Shown: positions 13,601-26,498, counted from the first letter of the stretch. The stretch is 64,000 nt of DNA from Dendrophyllia cribrosa (GCA_024195265.1 JAJLRJ010000005.1:35792605-35856604), one strand, 5' to 3'. Notes: generated by a model not told the origin, from the letters alone. Program-made: numbers and translations.

Positions 13601-16600
13601 CCATAATTATAATTTATACCAATATTTAGGGGTATAGTGCCAATTTTGTAGCGCATGTAAATGAATGAGCTTTAATTTGTGTTGTATTTTCTGATAGTTT
13701 TCTTTAATGGATAAATTATCTGCAATTAAAATACAGTAGTACACCAAACCTCACTGAGTAAAAGAACCTGCACTCCGGCTGAAATTCTGGGCCAATATCA
13801 ATCATTATAGCGCGAAAGCACGAGTGATATCGCCTAATACTTAGCCGACGAGGCCGTAGCTTGAGCGCTATAATAGTTTTATAATTCAACACATTGATAA
13901 CAAAGCACAGTTTGAAGAAAAAATATCGCCGACAGGCCTTTTATTTAAAAAAAGTTTACATATGTTTTACCGCGTGAAACTTGCAACATCACACAGTTCA
14001 TGAATGAAAGTGGCGCCTTTGTCAATATTGCGCAAGCTTGAACACTATAACTGTTTTACAATTCAGCACATTGATAACAAATCACAGTTTTGAGAAAACA
14101 TTCATTGAGACATACAACCTTTTATTAAGTAAAGGGCTTACAACAATATTTTACCTCGCGCCATTTCTTACACCACAAGCAGCGATCGATCCTGTTTCAA
14201 GGACCTAGAATATGGAATTCATTACTGAACGACATCAAAAATGCCCCGTCTTATAGTATATTCAAGCGTATGATCAAACCATTTTTAAGGGTCAGACAGA
14301 ATGCAACCTAAATCTATATTTTCCCCTAAATACACTTACATACTTAAATAAACGACTTTTTTTTATTTCTTAAAATGCCGCCTAGTATTTAAATTGCCCG
14401 TGGGGGGAAATCTCTATTCCTCATAAGCTCAGCTTCTCGGAGATTTCCCCGTCACAGTCACTCCTCCCAAGTTATGTATAAATTTTAAATTTAATGTTAA
14501 TTAACCTATTTAATATGTATTATCGTTTTTATTCTGCTTGTAATTCATTGTGTGTGGCAAAATAAAAAAAATAAAATAAAATAAAATGCCAAAACGTTTG
14601 CGGAGCTAAATTAAAATTAACTTAATTTGAGAGTTTCTACGAAGAGCTTTCGTCTACGTAAAGAACGAGACAGAGTAGTGATTACACGAATAAAAACACA
14701 GTAAAGTGGCATAGAATTTCTTAGTTACAAGTGTTTCGTGTCTTAAAAAGTTCAATTCACAATCAAAACAAATTGAGCAAACACACACGGCTTCCTAAAC
14801 ATAGCGGCGAAACGTCTGAAAGAACTGCAGCAGCATGGACAGTCTTATGTCTTACAAAAATTCACAGCTAAAGGTGATGTTACACGGGACGATTCACAAC
14901 GACGATTGTTAGCTGAGAGCGATGTTGCGCTAAAAGTTGATGCCGTGTAACATGGGTGCACAGACGATTTTCTTCGCAATTTTTGCGTTACGAGTTTTTG
15001 AATCAGCTTCAAAACCCTGCAACCCAAAAATTGCGAAGAAAATCGTCCGCGCACCCATGTTACACGGCATCAACTTTTAGTGCAACATTGTTGTGTTAAA
15101 AATCGTCGTTGCGAATCGTCCTGTGTAACATCACCTTAAAGGATACAAGAAACGGTTAAAACATCGTTACCTGCAGTTGATGTGGCTTTTAGTCCCTTCC
15201 ATCAGCGCACTAAATTTTCAAACATCGAAGTACGAGCTGAGTCGATCGCTGTTGTTTACAAACTTGCTCGTTTTTATAGTTCCTACAGCCGTAATTGCGT
15301 CAATTCGCTTAAAACAAAGATCAGAAACTTTTCTGAGGAAATATCAAGTCTAATCATATTCCAGAAGTGATTACTAAAGGCATTTTCTGAAAATTGTGCT
15401 CCTTCATTCACTTCTTGTCGAGCGGTTGAACCAGCTTTCATTCAGCTTCTCCAAGAAACACTGCGACCGCGACAACGCGAAAATTTCGCGCCTTTTTTGT
15501 CCAATCATGTCAGTGATCAATAATTTTTCTCTTTTCTTTTCTTCTTTCATTCCTTTCCCTTTTTTTATCTAATAGTTCACGCATTTTTTTCCCAAAAACA
15601 CGAAAGTGCAGACAGCAGTCATTTTCACTTTCCTACAAAATGCGAAATCTACCTCCATCACTGGTTATACGTCATGTAGACATAACGTATATCGATTTCA
15701 CCATGTTTGGGCAGTGTATCAATGTGTTGAATTATAACAAGGAATATTTGTTAATAGGCGTTTATATTTTGGAGGAGGAGGTGAGCGATATCTGTTGGTC
15801 TGATATACAGTATTCACGAATATTTGTTAGGCATTTTATCTTGGAGGTTGGGCAATGCCCCCTCCCCCTCCCCCTCCCTCTCCCGCTCCCCCTCCCGCTC
15901 CCCCTCCCTTATTTTACATGTACACTCGAAAGGGTAGATGTTGTTCTCTACTTGAAATGCTTTCAAGTGTTTGTACTTAAGAGATACATGTATGAGTGTA
16001 ACAAAGACCTTTGAATTGGTCATGATCAGTGGACAGAGTGCATCTTGTCTATCTATGACTGCTATTTAAACCGTTCGGCAACACAACAGTAACATCCTTT
16101 TCTTATCTGACCTAATTATGTAAAGGTACATTCCGAAACAGTTATTTATCACAGTAAACATGTCAAATCCGTTTAATGAGGCATTGGAAACTTGTATGTG
16201 CACGGCTTTCTATGCGTGATCGGTGTGATAAGTAAAATACTAAGTAAACATTGTTTGTAAATGTTTATAGCAGTCAACCATAGCAGTTTATTTCTTTAAA
16301 ACTGTAACTTGACGGATACAGAACAGATATTTACAATGTCTGGCCTGCAGCTTGCCATTATAAATATCCATATAACAGTTGTGCCACTCATATTTTATCT
16401 GTTACTTGTTGGTTTAACAGGTTCTTCTGTGTATATGATTGCAAGCACGGTTTCTACAAAAATGCTCCAAGCCATGGCCAGAGAGGAAGGATTCTTGTTT
16501 GAGGTCAGTCAATTACTATTAAAAATGAACAATAAAGTGTACTCAAGAGTGAAATTTATCATCATCCTCCACTGATATTAAATCGACACAACTCTACTAA

Positions 16601-17660
16601 TTTCAAGTTATTCATCTCAACTCAACTTTTTATAGGAGATCATTGAAATTAAAAATGGTGTCAGCCAATGAAATACTAGCCTTTTTGTGAACTCAACTGC
16701 ATTCATTAGTCAAGAGTAAGACTTAAAATGACTGCACTCAATCAACTCAACTGAAATTAATTTGATTTAATTCAGCATGACCTAACTCCACTAAACAACT
16801 TGACCACACATCATAATTTGGCATTAGTGGAAGGATATTATTTGTTTCTCAGTGTTCTTACCAGGATTTTCTGCACTGGGGTCCACAGGACCCATAGAGA
16901 AGCTAAAAGGGGGTCATGAGGGAGAAAAGCGGGTCACAATGTTTAGACACAATTAACTCGACATTTTATTCCAGCAAATACCCCAAACAAACTTAGATAA
17001 TAAATGTTCTGGGTACTTTCTAAAGAGGCCATAACCAATCAAATTTTGGCTTATATTATAGAGAAATGTACGTTCGTAATACGTTTTCTTCCCCCCTTTT
17101 TTCTCTTTCTTTCTTTTTTTTTTTTTTGCTGCTTTGCGCCCTTAGGACCCCTTGGGCTTATAATAGTGCGGCAGTCCCCGAAAAAGTGCGGCAATGCTGC
17201 AATGCCGCGGTCTGGTAAGAACACTGTTTCTGATTCCACTGTAACTCGTGGTCATTAGAAACGTGGCTTCAACCAATCAAAGAAGGTGTTTAAACCGTGT
17301 TAACATTCTTTTTATTACAGGAAACTTTGACAGGTTTTAAATGGATGGGTAATCTTGCATGTGATCTGATGAGTCAAGGAAAAACAGTCCTGTTTTCATT
17401 TGAAGAAGCAATAGGTATGACACCTATCTACTAACCTAACAACTTTGTGTGTGTTATTGGAATATTTTATCTATTACTTCGTAAGAGTATTTGTTATTGC
17501 TCACTGACATCACAATTTTTATACTAATCAATCAGAATGACCAAGATTCATAGTCCAGAAAACAAAAGGTGGAAGTTATAGAACTTTATAGTTACTGATA
17601 AGTAGCTAATATAATTCAGCTTCTTCCATGTATACTGTATGGTACTCTTAGTCATAAGCT

Positions 17661-17703
<43 letters not shown>

Positions 17704-20700
17704 TTGTCCACCACAAATATCACAAGATCCTGTGGACATTGCTCAGCATGCACATTTAACTACTAATTTCTTTCAGTTTCTCTTGTTAAAAACTGCTTTG
17801 AACTTTTTTTTATTAAATTAATTATTCTCCTGAATTGCCTTGGACTCATGTCTGGTATATATGCATCCACCATAATTACAATTTATTTTTAACAAATCTG
17901 TTTCTTGTACTTTTTATCTTATGCATGTTTGTTAGGTTTTATGTTTGGCACTAATGTGCTTGATAAAGATGGGATCAGTGCAGCAGTGGTCATGGCAGAG
18001 ATGGCTGCTTATCTTAGTCGTCAAGGGCTTACTTTAACAGAGCAACTGAACAATTTGTACAAGAGGTATGCATCTTTAGAAATAAAAGCAATTCTACATT
18101 TATTAAAGGCGAAGTATCACGGGAATTTTTTTTTTTGGTCAAAGCCATTTTACAATACCTTTACTTATTTACAAAGTAATACCAAGAGAGTGAAATAAAC
18201 CAATTCTTGAAAGAGAGACAGATTATGCTCTGTTCAGCCCATTTGGAGACGAAAATATGGTAACTTGAAAAAGATTAGGCTAATTTTTTCAAGTTGTATT
18301 TCATTGAGACCCAGTCCGTCTATGACCAGAGACACTAATCGACAGTTTTGATATATTTGGTGATAATTTATCACACCATTGGAGCTTTATCTTTCGGTTT
18401 CTGATCATACAATAACATTTTTTGCTTTTTGAAATGACACCAAATCCCCGTGATACTTCCCCTTTAAGCTTTCAGAATGTGTATTGTTTAGAGTCTCGTA
18501 ACTTGAGCATATAAAATCACGAAAACGTAAGTTTGTCAAACCACCTAACAGTAACCGTTATAGGCATCTCCAGGCCACCTTTAATTGAACAGGTTATTTT
18601 CCATGTTTCCCTTTTACAAATCTTTTACTGAAGGAAAGGCCAATGCCATGTCATAAGCATACTTTTAAAATCAAAGCCTCCTATGAGCGACATAGCCAAC
18701 TTGTAAATTTTATGGTTATGCTGCAACGTCTTCAAGTATGATTTATACAAAAAAAACATTCATTTACTCAATTTAGATCATTTGAGTTTTGGGTCATGGT
18801 TAAAGGCCGGGTTTATAACTGAAAGCCATCTGCTTTTTTACTGCACACTTGACCAGTAATTCTGCATTCCGAGTTTAGGGTCTTGGCTTATTGGCAAATA
18901 AATACAGTTCAGTAAGTATCATAACGCATCGCAAGGGAAGTGGCAACATAGACAATTTGTGGGGGAAAGGATAAGTGTCATAACACAGTTTCTGACTGGG
19001 ATTTTATGCTTTGGTTTTAGGTATGGCATCCATGTGTCCAACAACTCTTATTATCTTTGTTATTCTCCATCAACAATAAAGAGTATTTTTGACCGCATAA
19101 GGACTCTTGAAAATGGTCAGGTCAGTGAGTACATGTTACTGCACATGCTTCTTATGCACATGCTTCTTATGATACTTTGTTCACATAAACATTCTGACTA
19201 GTTTTTTTTAGTTTTTTACCCCAGTATAATGACAACTGAAGATTGTTCTGAAATAATGAGGTATTAATTTTGTACTCCAAAAAATAATTTTGCTTGAGAA
19301 AGGAAATAAATATTAAACATTTCAAAAACACGACACAATGTTTTATTCCTCTTTTTTGTTGTTGAAATGTTTAATATCTTAATTCTACTGCTACAAAAGA
19401 AAGGGATACTGAGAAAACATACAAAATTACTGTGGATTTTTAAAGTTAAATCCAGCCAGACAGGTGACGACGGAAAAATAAGACACTGGACTGCAACTTT
19501 TCATGTTAAAAATAGATAAATATTATACTTTACTAAGAGATCATGTCATTGGTATGCTTGCACTTATGTTGTTGCATTCTGTTGTATAGTACATGGCAGT
19601 CATTTTGCCTCCTCATTTTTATTTTGTGAATACGCGAAGCGTTGAACAAGATATAGTATATGGGAACAAATAACTTTCACTCCATCCTTCCTTCCTCCTT
19701 CCAGCAGCTTTAAACCTTTTTGTAATTTCCCAGTGTATTACATCATCCAAGATTCTTGCGCACATCTGCTTGCAAATTTTATACCATAAAATGACCCCTT
19801 CTTCCTCCTCGCCCCCCGCTTATCAGTGTTAACTACGGATTACAAGTTACAGTGTTTGTACAGTTTACTGCCCTGCTGGCTGAAACAATGGATAATTTTT
19901 CGAAGTTAAAGGATTATCAAAAGCTTGAAACTTCATTGCAAAACATCAAAAACAACTAAAATTAACCTTACGTTGTTTCGTATTCATGAGATGGCGCTAA
20001 GAGCCCTTAAATTGACACCTTTTACACTGTTACACTGTGGAAACTAGGCTGAAGAATATATTAAGAAACATTTATTTATTTTCTCTCCACAACATTTTGG
20101 AACAATGGCAAGGCAGGCCTGTGAATAAATTAGTTTTTTAATATTAATATTAATTTCTTTATCCATGAACATTATTTTTTGAATGGATGTTGCTTGTATG
20201 TTTCATTTCAGTACCCTAGTTCATGTGGTCCTTATAAGCTATCTGGTATCAGAGACTTGACAGCTGGATATGACAGTACAAAGCCTGATAACAAACCAGT
20301 AAGTTTTGGTGTTACTGTCACATAATTTGTCACTTTTTATAATGGGAAGGGAAAAAAAACCACGTTAATATACCTCCAATCGAACAATGCTACATGTATG
20401 TATCCTTCAATGATTACTTTTATTTGTGGTGGGTTTTGCAAGGCCCGTGAATGTGTTTTCCCTTCTTTTTTTTATGAGGCGTTATCAGGTGTAACCTGAT
20501 ATCTCTAAGTTTTTAAAGGGGGTATGATCTTGTACAAATTTTTGGGATTCGGTAATCGACCTTGGTCATTTCTTGTGTTTGCGTTACTCTTCGGCACAAC
20601 TTTGTAATTCCCAAGAGACTACAATGCTTCTTAGTAAAATCAGGTTATGTGGTAGGCAGTTTGCAACACGCGTGATTTATTTTAAGCTTTGTGATATTTT

Positions 20701-22307
20701 TAGCTTGACGTGATAGTTGCTTGTACCTGTACAAGCCGTTTGAAGGGAAGGGAACCATTTTTGCGCGATGCAATTCTTGCGCCATGCTGTATGCCACCGA
20801 TATCTGGTATAGTTTAAGCTTGACACTTGAATAAAATTATTTTTATTATTGACGTAATAGTTACTTTGTATATCGCAGAGTTTGAGCGTTTATCAGTTGA
20901 GGTCATTTTCGACTCAATTTAGGTGCTGATCAAGTGATCATTTTTGTTGAATTTGTGATAATAAAAAGTGATAATATTTTCAATATTGCTATCACAAGCT
21001 CAGTAGTAATTGTAAAAGTTGTTATAATTATACTACAGCCCTATAACATGAAAACAGACATGGTGACCCCCTCTTTTTGTTTTATATATATATATTTTTT
21101 ATGTAAATGAATGTAATGAATAACTGCAAAGTTTTTGTAAAAAAAAAGTGGAAAGTCAATGTTTATTGGTAGACATGTTTTTATTCACACTTCTGAAAAA
21201 CCAGTCATATTTATCATTTCCATTTAAACGTCCCTGTCATCAGAAAAGAGGGACTGTGTATAGTCTACTGGTTTATCAACAAGTTTCTTCATTAGCTTAC
21301 CAATGCAGATCAATTTTCTAAAAAGGCAGTATACATGTATGTAGCATACATGTCTGATCTGCAATAAAAATGGTCACTTATTAAAAAGACCAGGCTAAGT
21401 ATAAAAAATAAGTAAATGAATTGTTGTTGTTGATTTCGTTGAATTTATCCATGTTAGGTTCTTCCTGTCAGCAAGTCAAGCCAGATGATCACATTTTATT
21501 TTGAGAATGGATGTGTAGCCACACTCCGGACGAGTGGTACTGAGCCCAAGATTAAATATTACACAGAGCTTGCATGCAAACCAGGAGACAAGTATGTATT
21601 GCTAATAACTTGATGGTTACACTGCAATGGGTTGCAGTGGGCAATGTGTCTGGGTTGGTTTGTTCAAAGGACAACTTTTAACTTCACTTTGAACCCTAAA
21701 AAATCATAATTTCTTGTCACAATTCATCATCATCGGTCGGCTGAAGAACAGTCGACTGTAAGGCGTCTCCAACTGGCTCAGTCTTGGGCAGTGTGCACGA
21801 TGTCATCCTCTGAGAAGTAATTGTTGGGGTCAAGCCATTCCTGGACTTGGCGGGAGAAGGACCTCCGCGGTCTCCCCGAGGGTCTTCTCCCGTGAGAGGA
21901 CTCCTACAACGCATAAATGTTCAATTGAATCAGAACATTTTTGGGCATCAGCCAGAGCAGACTTAAGCAGAGTGTCAAGTGAGTCAGGTATTTTAACCGT
22001 TGTGCAAAACTGAGTCAGGCATGCCTTTTAGCGTTTTATAGTATCGTAAGCAAGAAAAAAAAAACAAAAAAGATGCATCAAATAAGAAAAAATTGTTTAT
22101 TTGATATACATGTAGAATACTTGGATTCAAATACATAGTCTATCAATACTAAATTTCTTTGATAGTATTTGCCATGTTTATAGGGTTTTTTTATATTTCA
22201 GTGTGGACAAGTCAACTGCTAAGGAACTCCTACATAACATTGTGAACAGAATTGTGCAAGAGTATTTGCAGCCTGACGTAAACAATCTTACTCCCAAACA
22301 AGACTAA
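1614..22307 (+). CDS. PGM2: Phosphoglucomutase-2 / phosphopentomutase, 5'-partial, 17 exons
   Basis: The enzyme interconverts 1- and 5-phosphopentoses and glucose 1- and 6-phosphate in the cytosol (alpha-D-phosphohexomutase superfamily). Exons read: 1614-1681, 2320-2408, 4505-4589, 5122-5205, 5282-5305, 7550-7713, 8573-8696, 9088-9153, 10800-10897, 12956-13053, 16421-16503, 17321-17414, 17936-18065, 19021-19120, 20212-20298, 21458-21591 and 22202-22307. All have GT/AG borders and matching phases, giving 1634 nt, or 543 residues plus stop. Family landmarks appear in order: catalytic serine loop TASHNPK (exon 4), metal loop NDPDSDR (exon 9), sugar-selection motifs GNETG and FEEAIG, and phosphate-binding loop [12 protein letters not shown]. 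The family is about 612 residues in vertebrates, so roughly 65 N-terminal residues are missing to the left. Paralogue PGM2L1 is the only real alternative. The frame is intact, so the gene looks functional. Confidence 0.95.
2712..2876. mobile_element. 165-bp MITE with TA duplication (Tc1/pogo-like)
   Basis: The ends are inverted repeats of about 20 bp starting CAGCAGATCCCCGCTAACT on the left and CAGTAGAGCCCTGCTAACT on the right (reverse complement). TA flanks both sides at 2710-2711 and 2877-2878. It has no coding capacity and lies in a PGM2 intron. The superfamily is inferred only from TIR style and target site. Confidence 0.75.
2970..4452. mobile_element. Long-TIR non-autonomous element, copy A
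   Basis: This is homologous along its length to 9331-10603. Ends read ATTGAAGGGC... and ...GCCCTTCAAT. Copy A is about 210 bp longer. Part of the difference is an internal duplication: a block starting near AAGTGGCTGACTATTGGCGA occurs at about 3893 and again at about 4075. Its left TIR is more decayed than that of copy B. No transposase is visible. Confidence 0.75.
5520..6076. mobile_element. 557-bp fold-back element with TTAA duplication (piggyBac-type target)
   Basis: Two arms of about 245 bp form an almost perfect inverted repeat around a ~70-bp loop near 5765-5830. The termini are AGTGCCCCTG and its complement, flanked on both sides by TTAA (5516-5519 and 6077-6080). It lies in a PGM2 intron. 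The TTAA target is typical of piggyBac, but the terminus is not the usual piggyBac one, so the affiliation is tentative. Confidence 0.85.
6625..6985. repeat. Minisatellite, ~50-bp units
   Basis: About six imperfect units are built from GAACGGCTGAACGGCTGAAG, AAAATTTTT and GAACGGATGAGGTC. Because unit lengths vary, long antisense frames rich in Phe-Ser-Arg-Ser-Ala-Val arise by chance. I see no gene here. Confidence 0.85.
7001..7399 (+). pseudogene. Truncated fragment of a multicopy cnidarian ORF, likely mobile-element derived
   Basis: The frame encodes about 130 residues with a basic patch (GKRKRSP) followed by a segment of the type '[20 protein letters not shown] ... HGN ... LPHNTL'. I recognise this from memory as the N-terminal part of a widespread uncharacterised, transposase-like family in cnidarians and fish. 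In that family the sequence continues after the ENA motif; here it stops at once (TAA). The ORF sits inside a PGM2 intron, directly after a minisatellite, with no visible partner exon. I infer a decayed insertion. Function is unknown, and an independent nested gene is possible but unsupported. Confidence 0.5.
9331..10603. mobile_element. Long-TIR non-autonomous element, copy B (TA duplication)
   Basis: The terminal inverted repeats run about 75 bp from ATTGAAGGGG and match the reverse complement of the right end (ending CGAGCCCTTCAAT), including a shared CTCGCTCAGATTTG block. TA flanks both ends (9329-9330, 10604-10605). The interior matches copy A at 2970-4452. No protein is recognisable. 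It lies in a PGM2 intron. Confidence 0.8.
10956..12114. mobile_element. 1.16-kb element with ~170-bp terminal inverted repeats
   Basis: The left end (GCTTTTCTGCAAAAAGG...) is repeated in reverse at 12114, and the match continues through a shared TTGTTTTGACATGACAAACA block and a CGAGAAATAA block. The interior has a ~105-bp direct duplication (GGTCAGCCAGGCCCACGATA at about 11222 and 11322). No transposase is seen. The element starts 58 bp after a PGM2 donor site. The target duplication is unclear. Confidence 0.75.
12240..12690. repeat. GC-rich imperfect repeats
   Basis: Near-repeats of a ~50-bp motif (GCGCGTTGCTGGCCTTAGGT, CAGCTCGTAG, TGCTGCCGCTG) occur about four times in an otherwise AT-rich intron. 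It resembles non-coding repeat DNA; I cannot assign a family. Confidence 0.45.
13795..14180. repeat. Two ~180-bp direct repeat units
   Basis: The block 'CTTGAGCGCTATAATAG ... CACATTGATAACAAA ... CACAGTTT' at about 13860 recurs with changes at about 14037. It is an intronic, non-coding repeat. Confidence 0.6.
14872..15136. mobile_element. 265-bp fold-back MITE with TAA duplication (PIF/Harbinger-like)
   Basis: The termini are AGGTGATGTTACAC and its complement, flanked by TAA on each side (14869-14871, 15137-15139). The inverted arms are over 100 bp, including GCGAAGAAAATCGTC on the right arm. A three-base T-A-A target fits PIF/Harbinger MITEs. Confidence 0.8.
15858..15910. repeat. C-rich simple repeat
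   Basis: CCCCCTC/CCCGCTC low-complexity tract. It gives spurious Leu-Pro and Glu-Gly frames. Confidence 0.95.
17661..17704. repeat. (TAA)n microsatellite
   Basis: About 14 consecutive TAA units in a PGM2 intron. Confidence 0.97.
18107..18463. mobile_element. 357-bp MITE with TTAA duplication
   Basis: TTAA flanks both ends (18103-18106, 18464-18467). Inverted termini of about 17 bp pair AGGCGAAGTATCACGGG with the complement of CCCGTGATACTTCCCCT. A decayed relative lies at about 63175-63506. It lies 41 bp after a PGM2 exon. Confidence 0.85.
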
Positions 22308-24800
22308 CTATGTTAATACTTAGGTTGTAGTACTTGGTCCTTCTCACTGTTGATTATGGTGACTTTTTTGACGAGTGGCTTTTTAAGTAAAGAGAAATGA
22401 TTTTACTGAACCACAAAGTTTAAACACAAGTACAAGTTGTAACAGAAAGAGTGATATCTTATTATGTACAGTGCAACAACAGACCTAGGGGTGTTATCAG
22501 GTGTAAAAGTGACAGGGAGGTCCAAAGACCTTTTTGGGGTCTTTCTGCATGTACCGGTATCCATGAACCACTCATTGTCTTCTATTGTTTGTGAGGTATT
22601 GTCTTTTTGGTCTTGTTTTGCATTTGTATTATTGTCGTTCTTTGTTCCTTTTGTTTTACGTAATGTGTGCTCCGGTACATGCAGAATCTACCACTTTTTG
22701 GGAGTGAAAGATGTTGGTGAGCGTAACCTTTTTATGCGGAGAGAAAAGGGCGTTTTTGAGGGTTACGTTCTGCTCAGAGCTTTTGGACTTTCTAGGGGTC
22801 TGGTATTAGCCTAATTAGACTTTTTTGGGTGGCTGTATATTTAGCGAATTTCCACCGGTTTTCCGTGGTGTGGACTCTTATTTACCACGATTTACGTCAT
22901 CACATGGTCAAAATGTTGTGGACTCACGTGATGAGTCCACAACGTTATGCGTGCGTGATGTTAGCATCAGCACCGTTGTCTGTACTCTCATTCACCACCC
23001 GCATCGACCAATCAGATTGCGAGATTACCGGCAATTGTGGTAAAAAACAACTTTGCTTCATTCATACCTCCCCGTCACTATTATACATGGAGTACATGTA
23101 GCTGAGTACCCCCTCCCCTCCCCCTTGGGACCACAGTACAGGTTAAATACACTTATGAATATTGCATTTAATGAGAATAAAAAAGTGATAAAATTGAATG
23201 ATGTTTCAGTCTCATGACGCTGTTATCAAGTTGTGCATAAACGAAAAAAGCAAAGCTTGGAAGAAATTGTCAGGGATGACACTGATACGTCTTTCAACTT
23301 ACTCGCTTTTTTTGCATGTCTATGTATTAGTAAATCCTTTTTGATAATAATATAATTATTTTATTGAAAGACCAAAATATCAAAATCATATTCATATTAA
23401 TTTAATCACACATATTCTAGTCCAATCAGCCAAAATTGTGCTTTCTAGCAGACATGCGTGTACAACACTGTGCTCTAAACAAAATCATAGGCAGCTCAAA
23501 GGGTCCAAAATATGAAATTTGGGGTGCCCAACATTAAAGTTTGTGTGAAATTAGGATTAGTAAGTTTATTTTGTTACAAAAAGATAACACAGTTAATTAT
23601 AAGCCTACAGTGACTGGACAGCGCACTGATCTGTGACTAGAAATTTGAAATTTGATATAACCTGGTGATACTAGATGCCTTTCATGTTCAAGCCGTATGG
23701 ACATGGGTATAACATACTAAATTTTGGAAGTACTGATATAAATGAGACATCTTTTTACATTTATTGTTATAATAATTTATAAAAAAAGAAAAATTAAGCA
23801 GAAAACAAAATGTTAACCATTTAGTATTAAAGTCAATGCACGAACTTGTTGTGATCTTTTATCTCACTGATGTCTTGTTTTTTTAAGTGGTTTGATGTTA
23901 TCCTTGAATATATATTTTTTTGGAGCGGCAGATCACAGTCACTTTCTTCAGTTATTGTAATCTATCCGCAAGCTCTAATGTTCATATTTTCATCAAATTG
24001 AGTTGATCTAGTTCCTTTAAAGGTACTATTAATGTGATAAATAACAATTTACATGCATGTCACTTATTGTTTAATTTATAATAATTTATTGTGTGACTTA
24101 AGGTGACATTTTTATACAGTTAGTCAAACTTGTATTAAGCGGACATTGCATTAAGCTAACTCCTTTATTACACAGACAGTAGCAAGACCAAAAATGTTGT
24201 TTCCATGTTTACTTTCAAGAATACCAGTATTAAGTTAAGTTGAGGTGGAAACCTGCAAGTTGGTTTCAATGGTTGTTTAAAACCTGTATTTTACAGAAAC
24301 TTAAATGTATTGTTGTAGACTATAATAAAGACAATATGGTACTGATCTATCAACCCATGATCACCCGTTTGGTCCTTATTGCCAGGTAATTGGAAGGAAA
24401 AGACTCCCTATACTTCGAGGGTGCCTGCTTAATATAGGTTTGACTGCTCAATACTTGTAGGGCGAGCATAGTGATAACGTGGTTTAAAATTTTCTATAAT
24501 TTTCTATATCCAATTTCTATGGCATGGATAGTGAAAAGTCAATTTTCCAAAACTATGTCTGCGTCGCTTTTCGGGAAATTAGCCCGCGCTCACCCATGCG
24601 AGAGACGGAAGTCGAGCCTAGGAACCCATGTGAAAGAGAAAATGCAACAAAATAGTAAAAACCATGCATCAAACTGGCCTCCAATATGTTACCAGTCCTG
24701 TATATTAAGCTGAAGGTTATGAAGAATAAATTCTCTCCTTGTCTAAATGTTAGAACCATATTATGGACTCTGAGAGTGAAAGGGTTATGTGATATCTGTA
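22308..24800. other. PGM2 3' flank, no further gene seen
   Basis: AT-rich sequence follows the PGM2 stop. A candidate polyadenylation signal AATAAA is at 23176-23181, but it is far from the stop and others exist, so I do not assign the end. A 12-bp-arm hairpin lies at 22915-22943. Short frames here have no recognisable motifs. Confidence 0.5.
22915..22943. other. Perfect short palindrome (hairpin)
   Basis: GTTGTGGACTCA and its exact reverse complement are separated by 5 bases. The function is unknown. It may be the core of a decayed fold-back element. Confidence 0.7.
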
Positions 24801-25150
24801 CACGACCCTAAATGATCCCCGACCCCGAAATAATCCCCAAATCGACCTGAACACGACCCGAACTGAATGATCCCCGACTCCAAATGATCAATGAATGTTT
24901 TCACTGACCCCGAAATGATCCTCAAGGAATTATCGGAATGGGATGGGATGACGTTTCTGTCCCGGGATAAAATTAAAGAGTCTCTATTTTAGTAATCCCA
25001 GCATCCTCGGGACTGAAACGTCATCCCATTCCATTCCAATAATTCCTTGGGATAATTGCGGGGTCAGTGTGAAAACATTTAAAGATCATTTCGGGTCGTG
25101 TTCAAGTCGATCAGAGGATCATTTCGGGGTCGGGGATCATTTCGGGTCGG
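24801..25150. mobile_element. ~350-bp fold-back element
   Basis: The left arm (CGACCCTAAATGATCCCCGA...) and right arm (...CGGGGATCATTTCGGGTCG) are inverted copies rich in GATCATTTCGGGTC variants, and they meet at a centre near 24990. TA occurs next to both ends. Confidence 0.75.
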
Positions 25151-26080
25151 TAATATGGCAGCGGTTTTTATCTGTATAGATAAATAAATTATAGTTTTAA
25201 CATAGTTTTTATTTAGCTTTCTGCGTTTGGAACGATTGTCCTCGAGCATTAATAAAATAGAAGGGGAGGGGGTGGGGAGATTTTTCTCTCATCGCGCTCT
25301 CCTCCCTAATCAGTTGAATATTTCTCCTCTCTCTAGTACTTTACTTGACCCAAATAGTTGCTAGGGATACACTGGGCAACAAATCCCAGTGACATGTCCT
25401 TGCGATATTTCGCCGAGACAAGACGCTTGCTTAGTACACAGGACTGATCCCACATCATGAGGAAGGTGCCTGGGAACTAGTTTTCAAATACAAGATGGCG
25501 CACCAGATGACACTTCCTCACTGATTTGTTTCTATTTTGTTGCGCGAACTGGTTGCATGAACAATGCACACGGGGCGACAATGAAATTTTTCCTCATTTT
25601 GTTCCAGCGACCAGACACACGAATTCAAACCAGTTTGAAGTTATGTGGCCTGCCGCAGGGACAACATTCTGTCGCAGCAACAGCGATTTTTCGTTAAAAT
25701 AGGCGTGTCACACGAAGGCAATTGCCGCTGCAACCCGTCGCCGCGTCATGTGTCTGCGACCGGTCGCCGAGTGCGGTCCCGACCTTTATGTACAAAAGTG
25801 AACCCCTTATCCAGTGACCGTGAATTCGAACATCCTGTTGCCACGAAGCCAAAGCCCTTTACTGACTTTACTGTGCCATTAAGACGTCTGACTACTGTTT
25901 TATCCATAAAGGGTGGAAGCGCAGTTGTCAAGTTGCATTTGTTAGCGCGTTGGACGTTTGCTGGCGACTTAACTGCAAAACAGTCCGTACGTTCTTATGC
26001 GTGCGTTGGTTCAGAGTACGAACGCGCGCGGTCTAAGAACAAATGGATGAAGAAAGGTTCAACTGTACCATTTTAGGCTT
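25151..26080. other. Intergenic repeat-like DNA, no gene assigned
   Basis: The part from about 25540 to 26075 is GC-richer than its surroundings and contains degenerate inverted GCGACAA/TTGTCGC motifs. A 143-codon frame at 25645-26076 (+) has no recognisable domain. I read this as decayed transposon sequence. Confidence 0.4.
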
Positions 26081-26083
26081 TAA

Positions 26084-26495
26084 AGTGTATATGACTGATT
26101 TTTTTTATTTGCTTGATCGAATCTACATGATGTTTTGATAAGAAAATGGAAAAAAAAATTTCGATATCGATTTTCCTTCTCCGTTTTTTGGTGCGTGTTG
26201 CTACAACCATAGACAACACACCTTAATAGAACGATGTTTCTTCCTCAGGGCGCATCAAAAACTGTAAGGAACTGAGAAATCTCGACACCGGCATTCCTGT
26301 ATTGACGTCACAACGGACTATTTCCAGTCTTTCTTCTTGCGCGGTTTTGTAACACACCGGAAGTGAAATTTCACGTTTTTAGACGGCTACAACGCAGAGA
26401 AGAAAAATCGATATAGAATTTTTTTTTTCCATTTTCTTATCAGAACATCATGTAGATTCGATCAAGCAAATAAAAAAATCACTGTCATATACACT
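26084..26495. mobile_element. 412-bp MITE with TAA duplication
   Basis: Inverted termini of about 75 bp start AGTGTATATGAC. TAA flanks both ends (26081-26083, 26496-26498). A shared ATTTGCTTGATCGAATCTAC block lies in both arms. PIF/Harbinger-like by target size. Confidence 0.85.
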
Positions 26496-26498
26496 TAA

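Noticed and set aside
15640..16014. 124-codon frame with a Leu-Pro run
   Set aside because: The run is the C-rich simple repeat, and the frame has no recognisable domain.
25645..26076. 143-codon plus frame as a gene
   Set aside because: Composition follows repeated GCGACAA-type motifs; no family features or splice context.
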